This document shows positions 61,291 through 64,000 of a DNA stretch of 64,000 bases, one piece after another. The notes under the pieces are model-generated. The model saw only the letters and a program-made list of their open reading frames with translations, was not told where the DNA came from and did not search any database. Numbering within the stretch: position 1 is the first letter of the stretch; each line of letters begins with the position of its first letter. The stretch is taken from positions 1,550,001-1,614,000 of the forward strand of contig NZ_CP104877.1 in the NCBI RefSeq assembly GCF_025452095.1, written 5' to 3'. The DNA is from Paenarthrobacter sp. JL.01a (GTDB taxonomy: Bacteria; Actinomycetota; Actinomycetes; Actinomycetales; Micrococcaceae). A program made the position numbers and the translations under genes.

Positions 61291-62196
61291 CTACTTGCTG
61301 AAGCCGGCTGTCAGGCCGCTCACCAACTGGCGGCGTCCAAGGACGTAGATCACCAGGATGGGCAGTGTGCTCAGCACAACCGAGGCGAGAACGGCGGGAA
61401 TGTTGACGCTGAACTCGCCCTGGAAGGACCACAGGCCCAAGGGTAGGACGCGCAGCCCTGGGCTTTGGGTGAGCACCAGCGGGAGGAGGAAGCCGTTCCA
61501 GACGTGCAGGCCGTTGTAGATAGCTACGGTGACTATGGCCGGCTTGGTCAATGGAAGAGCCAAGCGCCACATGGTCTGCCACTCGCTGCATCCGTCCAGG
61601 CGCATGGATTCGAAGAGCTCGTTCGGAACGTCGCGGATGAAGTTGGACAGGATCAATACCGTCAGCGGTATGGCGAACGCAATGGACGGAAGCATGATGG
61701 CCAACAGGCTGTCATAAAGATTCAAGCTGATGATCATCAGGTAGATCGGGATGATGGTGGCCTGAAGGGGAATTGCCAGTCCCATCAGGAAGACACCGTT
61801 GACGAACTTCAAGTACCTGCCCTTGCCGCGCACGATCGCGAAGGCCGCCATGAAGGCGATCAGGACCGTGGGGATAACCGATCCCAGTGTGACGATGACG
61901 CTGTTCATGAAGTAGGTGGCGAAGTTGGCTTCAAGGACCAACTGGTAGTTCTCCAGCGTTGGGGCCGTCGGCAGGGCCAGCGGGTTCTGCCCGAAGTATC
62001 CTTCGGAGGTCTTCAGGCTGGTAATGACGATGTAGTAGACCGGAATGATGATGACGGCGAGCCATATCCAGCCGCCGAGGCCGCCGGGGATGTTGAGCCG
62101 CCTGATCCGTGTGCCAAGGCTTTGTTTGGCCTTGATGGATGATGCCGCCGAAGCGGGTGTCCCGGGTTTTGAATCACTCTTGAGGACAGTACTCAC
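61291..62196 (-). CDS. carbohydrate ABC transporter permease (MalG-type)
   Basis: 301 aa from GTG 62196, with GGAAGG inside the end of the upstream gene. Six TM helices; the EAA loop reads FESMRLDGCSEWQTMWRLALPLTKPA. Import partner of the MalF-type permease; probably energised by a shared MsiK-like ATPase encoded elsewhere because none is present here. Confidence 0.95.
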   Translation of the reverse strand: MSTVLKSDSKPGTPASAASSIKAKQSLGTRIRRLNIPGGLGGWIWLAVIIIPVYYIVITSLKTSEGYFGQNPLALPTAPTLENYQLVLEANFATYFMNSVIVTLGSVIPTVLIAFMAAFAIVRGKGRYLKFVNGVFLMGLAIPLQATIIPIYLMIISLNLYDSLLAIMLPSIAFAIPLTVLILSNFIRDVPNELFESMRLDGCSEWQTMWRLALPLTKPAIVTVAIYNGLHVWNGFLLPLVLTQSPGLRVLPLGLWSFQGEFSVNIPAVLASVVLSTLPILVIYVLGRRQLVSGLTAGFSK

Positions 62197-62197
62197 G

Positions 62198-63127
62198 TTA
62201 CATACCTTCCAATTGGCTGCCCTGTTGGTCCTTGCCACCAAGGCGTTGGAGGAACAAGGCCAGCGCCAGGCCAACGACGACGAGGATGACTGCGATGACG
62301 CTTGCAGGTCCCATGAGGTTGGCCCGGAAGCCACGCAAGTACATGTCGAGCGCCAGGATCCGGGTGGAGTTGCCCGGTCCGCCACCTGTGAGGACGAAGA
62401 TGAGGTCGAAGTACGTCAGGGATCCAACAACCATCAGGGTTGATGAGGTGATGATGGTGTACTTCAACTGGGGGAGGGTGATGTGGAAGAACTGCTTAAT
62501 GGTTCCCGCACCATCGATCTGGGCCGCTTCATAGAGCGATTTGGGGATCTGCCGAACACCACCTTGGTAGATGAGTGTGTGGAAGGGCACGAACTGCCAG
62601 GCGATCACGAAGATAATCAAACCGAGGGCAAGTTGGGGGACACCCAACCAGTCCTGTGCAAGGAACGGAAGCCCGAGGCCCATCGCCAGGCCGAAGTTCG
62701 GGTCCAGCAGGGCTTTGTAGGCGATGGCGACCGCAGCTGAGGAGAGCAGCAGCGGCAGGAAGTACAGCACCGCCAACGCGGCCCTGTAGCGCTGGGTTCC
62801 GGCCGTAAAGACGCCGAGCAACAGACTGATTGGTGTCTGCACGAGCCACGAAACAATCATGATCATGAAAGTCAGGCCCAGTGAGTTGTAGAGCTCCGGG
62901 TCGGACAATACCGACGTCCAGTTCTCCATACCGGCCACTCCGATGGCGCCGATGCCGTCCCAATTGGCAAAGCTCAGGGCCAAAACGCCGACCAGGGGTA
63001 CGACGGCGAAGACGACGAAGAAGAACAAAGCCGGAAGCGTCAGCCAGGGAAGCGCGGATTTCTGCTTAACGGATTCCCGGATCTTCTGGGGGGCCGGGAC
63101 GGCCCTGTGCGAGGTTGCCGAACTCAT
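62198..63127 (-). CDS. carbohydrate ABC transporter permease (MalF-type)
   Basis: 309 aa, six TM helices with EAA loop SLYEAAQIDGAGTIKQFFHITLPQLK. The N-terminus is a 25-residue cytosolic segment ahead of LPALFFFVVFAVVPLVGVL. Start overlaps the binding-protein stop by 4 nt (ATGA). Confidence 0.95.
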   Translation of the reverse strand: MSSATSHRAVPAPQKIRESVKQKSALPWLTLPALFFFVVFAVVPLVGVLALSFANWDGIGAIGVAGMENWTSVLSDPELYNSLGLTFMIMIVSWLVQTPISLLLGVFTAGTQRYRAALAVLYFLPLLLSSAAVAIAYKALLDPNFGLAMGLGLPFLAQDWLGVPQLALGLIIFVIAWQFVPFHTLIYQGGVRQIPKSLYEAAQIDGAGTIKQFFHITLPQLKYTIITSSTLMVVGSLTYFDLIFVLTGGGPGNSTRILALDMYLRGFRANLMGPASVIAVILVVVGLALALFLQRLGGKDQQGSQLEGM

Positions 63128-64000
63128 TTGCCCAGGGTGGCATTCATGTTCTCAGCGAACTGCTGGGGGGTGATCGACTTGAGGAAGAGCTGGTCAATGT
63201 TGTTCAGCAGGGCTTCGGCGGCCGTGGGGCTGAGGGCCTGGTCCCAGGACTGCTGGAAGTTGGGGGCGTCCTTGCCCAGGGCGTACACGAAGTTCAGGAA
63301 GTCCTTGTCCGGGGACGAGTCAAGCTTGGCTTCAATGCCCTTGACGATCGGAACCGAGCCGGAGTTGATGTAGGCGTCCACGACCGTATCTGTCATGATG
63401 CCGTCCTTGAAGAATTTCTTGGCCGATTCCTTTTCCTTGTCCGTGGCCTTGGCCGAGATCGACATGTACTGGGCCGGGTTGCCGACGCCGTTCTTCGGGT
63501 CTCCCTTGCCGCCGGCAATGGTCGGGAAGTTCACGAAGCCGAGCTTTCCGTTCTGGACGAAGTTCTGTCCGTCCTTCTTCATTGCGCCATAGGTCCAAGA
63601 GCCGTGGAGCATCATGGCCGCCTTGCCTGTGAAGAGGAGGGCCTGGTCTGCCTTTGAATCTGCTGTGATGGAAGAGAAGCCCTTGATGAAGCCGTCCGCG
63701 GATACCAGTTCCTGGATCTTGGTACCCGTTTCGATCACTGCCGGATCCATCCAGGCATTGGGCTTGCCGTCGAAAATCGCCTGGAAGACTTCAGGGCCCC
63801 CGATGCGGTCCAGCAGGTATTCCAGCCACATCATGGAGGTCCAACGGGACTGTCCGCCCAAGGACAAGGGGGCTACGCCCATGTCGTTGAAGGTCTTGAC
63901 CAGGGACATGAGGTCTTCCCAGGTTTTCGGCGGCTGGACTCCGGCTTTGTCGAAAAGGTCCTTGTTGTAGAAGAGGACGATCGGGGCCACGTACTGGTTG
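63124..64000 (-). CDS. extracellular sugar-binding protein of ABC transporter (partial)
   Basis: C-terminal ~291 residues only; the N-terminus with the expected lipoprotein signal lies beyond the window end. Family-1 extracellular solute-binding protein features: YVAPIVLFYNKDLFDKAGV, PKTWEDLMSLVKTFNDMG and GKAAMMLHGSWTYGAM. Binds the carbohydrate imported by the two permeases. The ligand is unknown. Confidence 0.93.
   Translation of the reverse strand, partial: NQYVAPIVLFYNKDLFDKAGVQPPKTWEDLMSLVKTFNDMGVAPLSLGGQSRWTSMMWLEYLLDRIGGPEVFQAIFDGKPNAWMDPAVIETGTKIQELVSADGFIKGFSSITADSKADQALLFTGKAAMMLHGSWTYGAMKKDGQNFVQNGKLGFVNFPTIAGGKGDPKNGVGNPAQYMSISAKATDKEKESAKKFFKDGIMTDTVVDAYINSGSVPIVKGIEAKLDSSPDKDFLNFVYALGKDAPNFQQSWDQALSPTAAEALLNNIDQLFLKSITPQQFAENMNATLGK

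Overview
The window looks like chromosomal DNA of a high-GC actinobacterium of the Micrococcaceae (Arthrobacter / Paenarthrobacter type). Reasons: GC-rich codon use, many GTG starts, a DUF222/HNH endonuclease gene, Holin-X and DUF4383 membrane proteins, a four-repeat DivIVA-domain protein, a Mycobacterium-like branched-chain acyl-CoA locus, and GlxR/CRP-like and TetR-type operators. The genus is an inference from gene content; no rRNA is present. No phage, IS element or CRISPR array was seen.

Layout. 0.1-13.7 kb: glycyl-tRNA synthetase (glyS), a GNAT-like protein, a flavoprotein oxidase, a YibE/F membrane protein, an ABC exporter with its own two-component system, then dusB, dgt and dnaG. 13.7-14.1 kb: two identical tRNA-Asn genes in a 190-bp-offset duplication. 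14.1-19.9 kb (minus strand): a small unknown protein, a membrane esterase paired with an MprF-like lipid aminoacylase, a glycine-zipper miniprotein and a Bcr/CflA drug exporter. 20.0-23.9 kb: Holin-X protein, CDP-alcohol phosphatidyltransferase, NIPA-like transporter, GT4 glycosyltransferase and a CAT-anticodon tRNA. 24.0-31.1 kb: an acyl-CoA dehydrogenase behind a perfect palindrome, an M23-like secreted protein, and the conserved run rpsB-tsf-pyrH-frr-cdsA followed by the DivIVA-repeat gene.

31.1-37.9 kb is a monocarboxylate uptake module. A LytS/LytR-type pair, a small membrane protein and a sodium:solute symporter run on the minus strand, divergent from a DUF485 protein and an ActP/MctC-like symporter on the plus strand. 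A CRP/GlxR-like site lies in the shared promoter region. 37.9-41.6 kb holds a PHP-domain protein, three small membrane proteins and an Lrp/AsnC regulator.

41.8-57.2 kb is dominated by branched-chain amino acid catabolism. The branched-chain 2-oxoacid dehydrogenase genes bkdABC are divergent from the Lrp regulator. An epimerase and a compositionally odd HNH gene follow. Then comes TetR - acyl-CoA carboxylase beta - alpha - acyl-CoA dehydrogenase - scoA - scoB - maoC - CitE-like lyase. Together these genes can be read as a route from branched 2-oxoacids (chiefly leucine) to acetyl-CoA and acetoacetate, and they resemble the M. tuberculosis Rv2495c-Rv2506 locus.

57.2-64 kb (minus strand) is a carbohydrate-use operon: solute-binding protein (cut by the window end), two permeases, two Gfo/Idh/MocA dehydrogenases, a TIM-barrel isomerase and a ThuA-like protein. 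No ATPase gene is present.

I saw no wholly new defence or mobile system. The most interesting leads are regulatory and structural: a shared GTTA-N8-TAAC box in two acyl-CoA loci, an Lrp direct repeat, an alternating four-arm hairpin series between duplicated tRNAs, and the AlpS/AlpD-like lipid pair.
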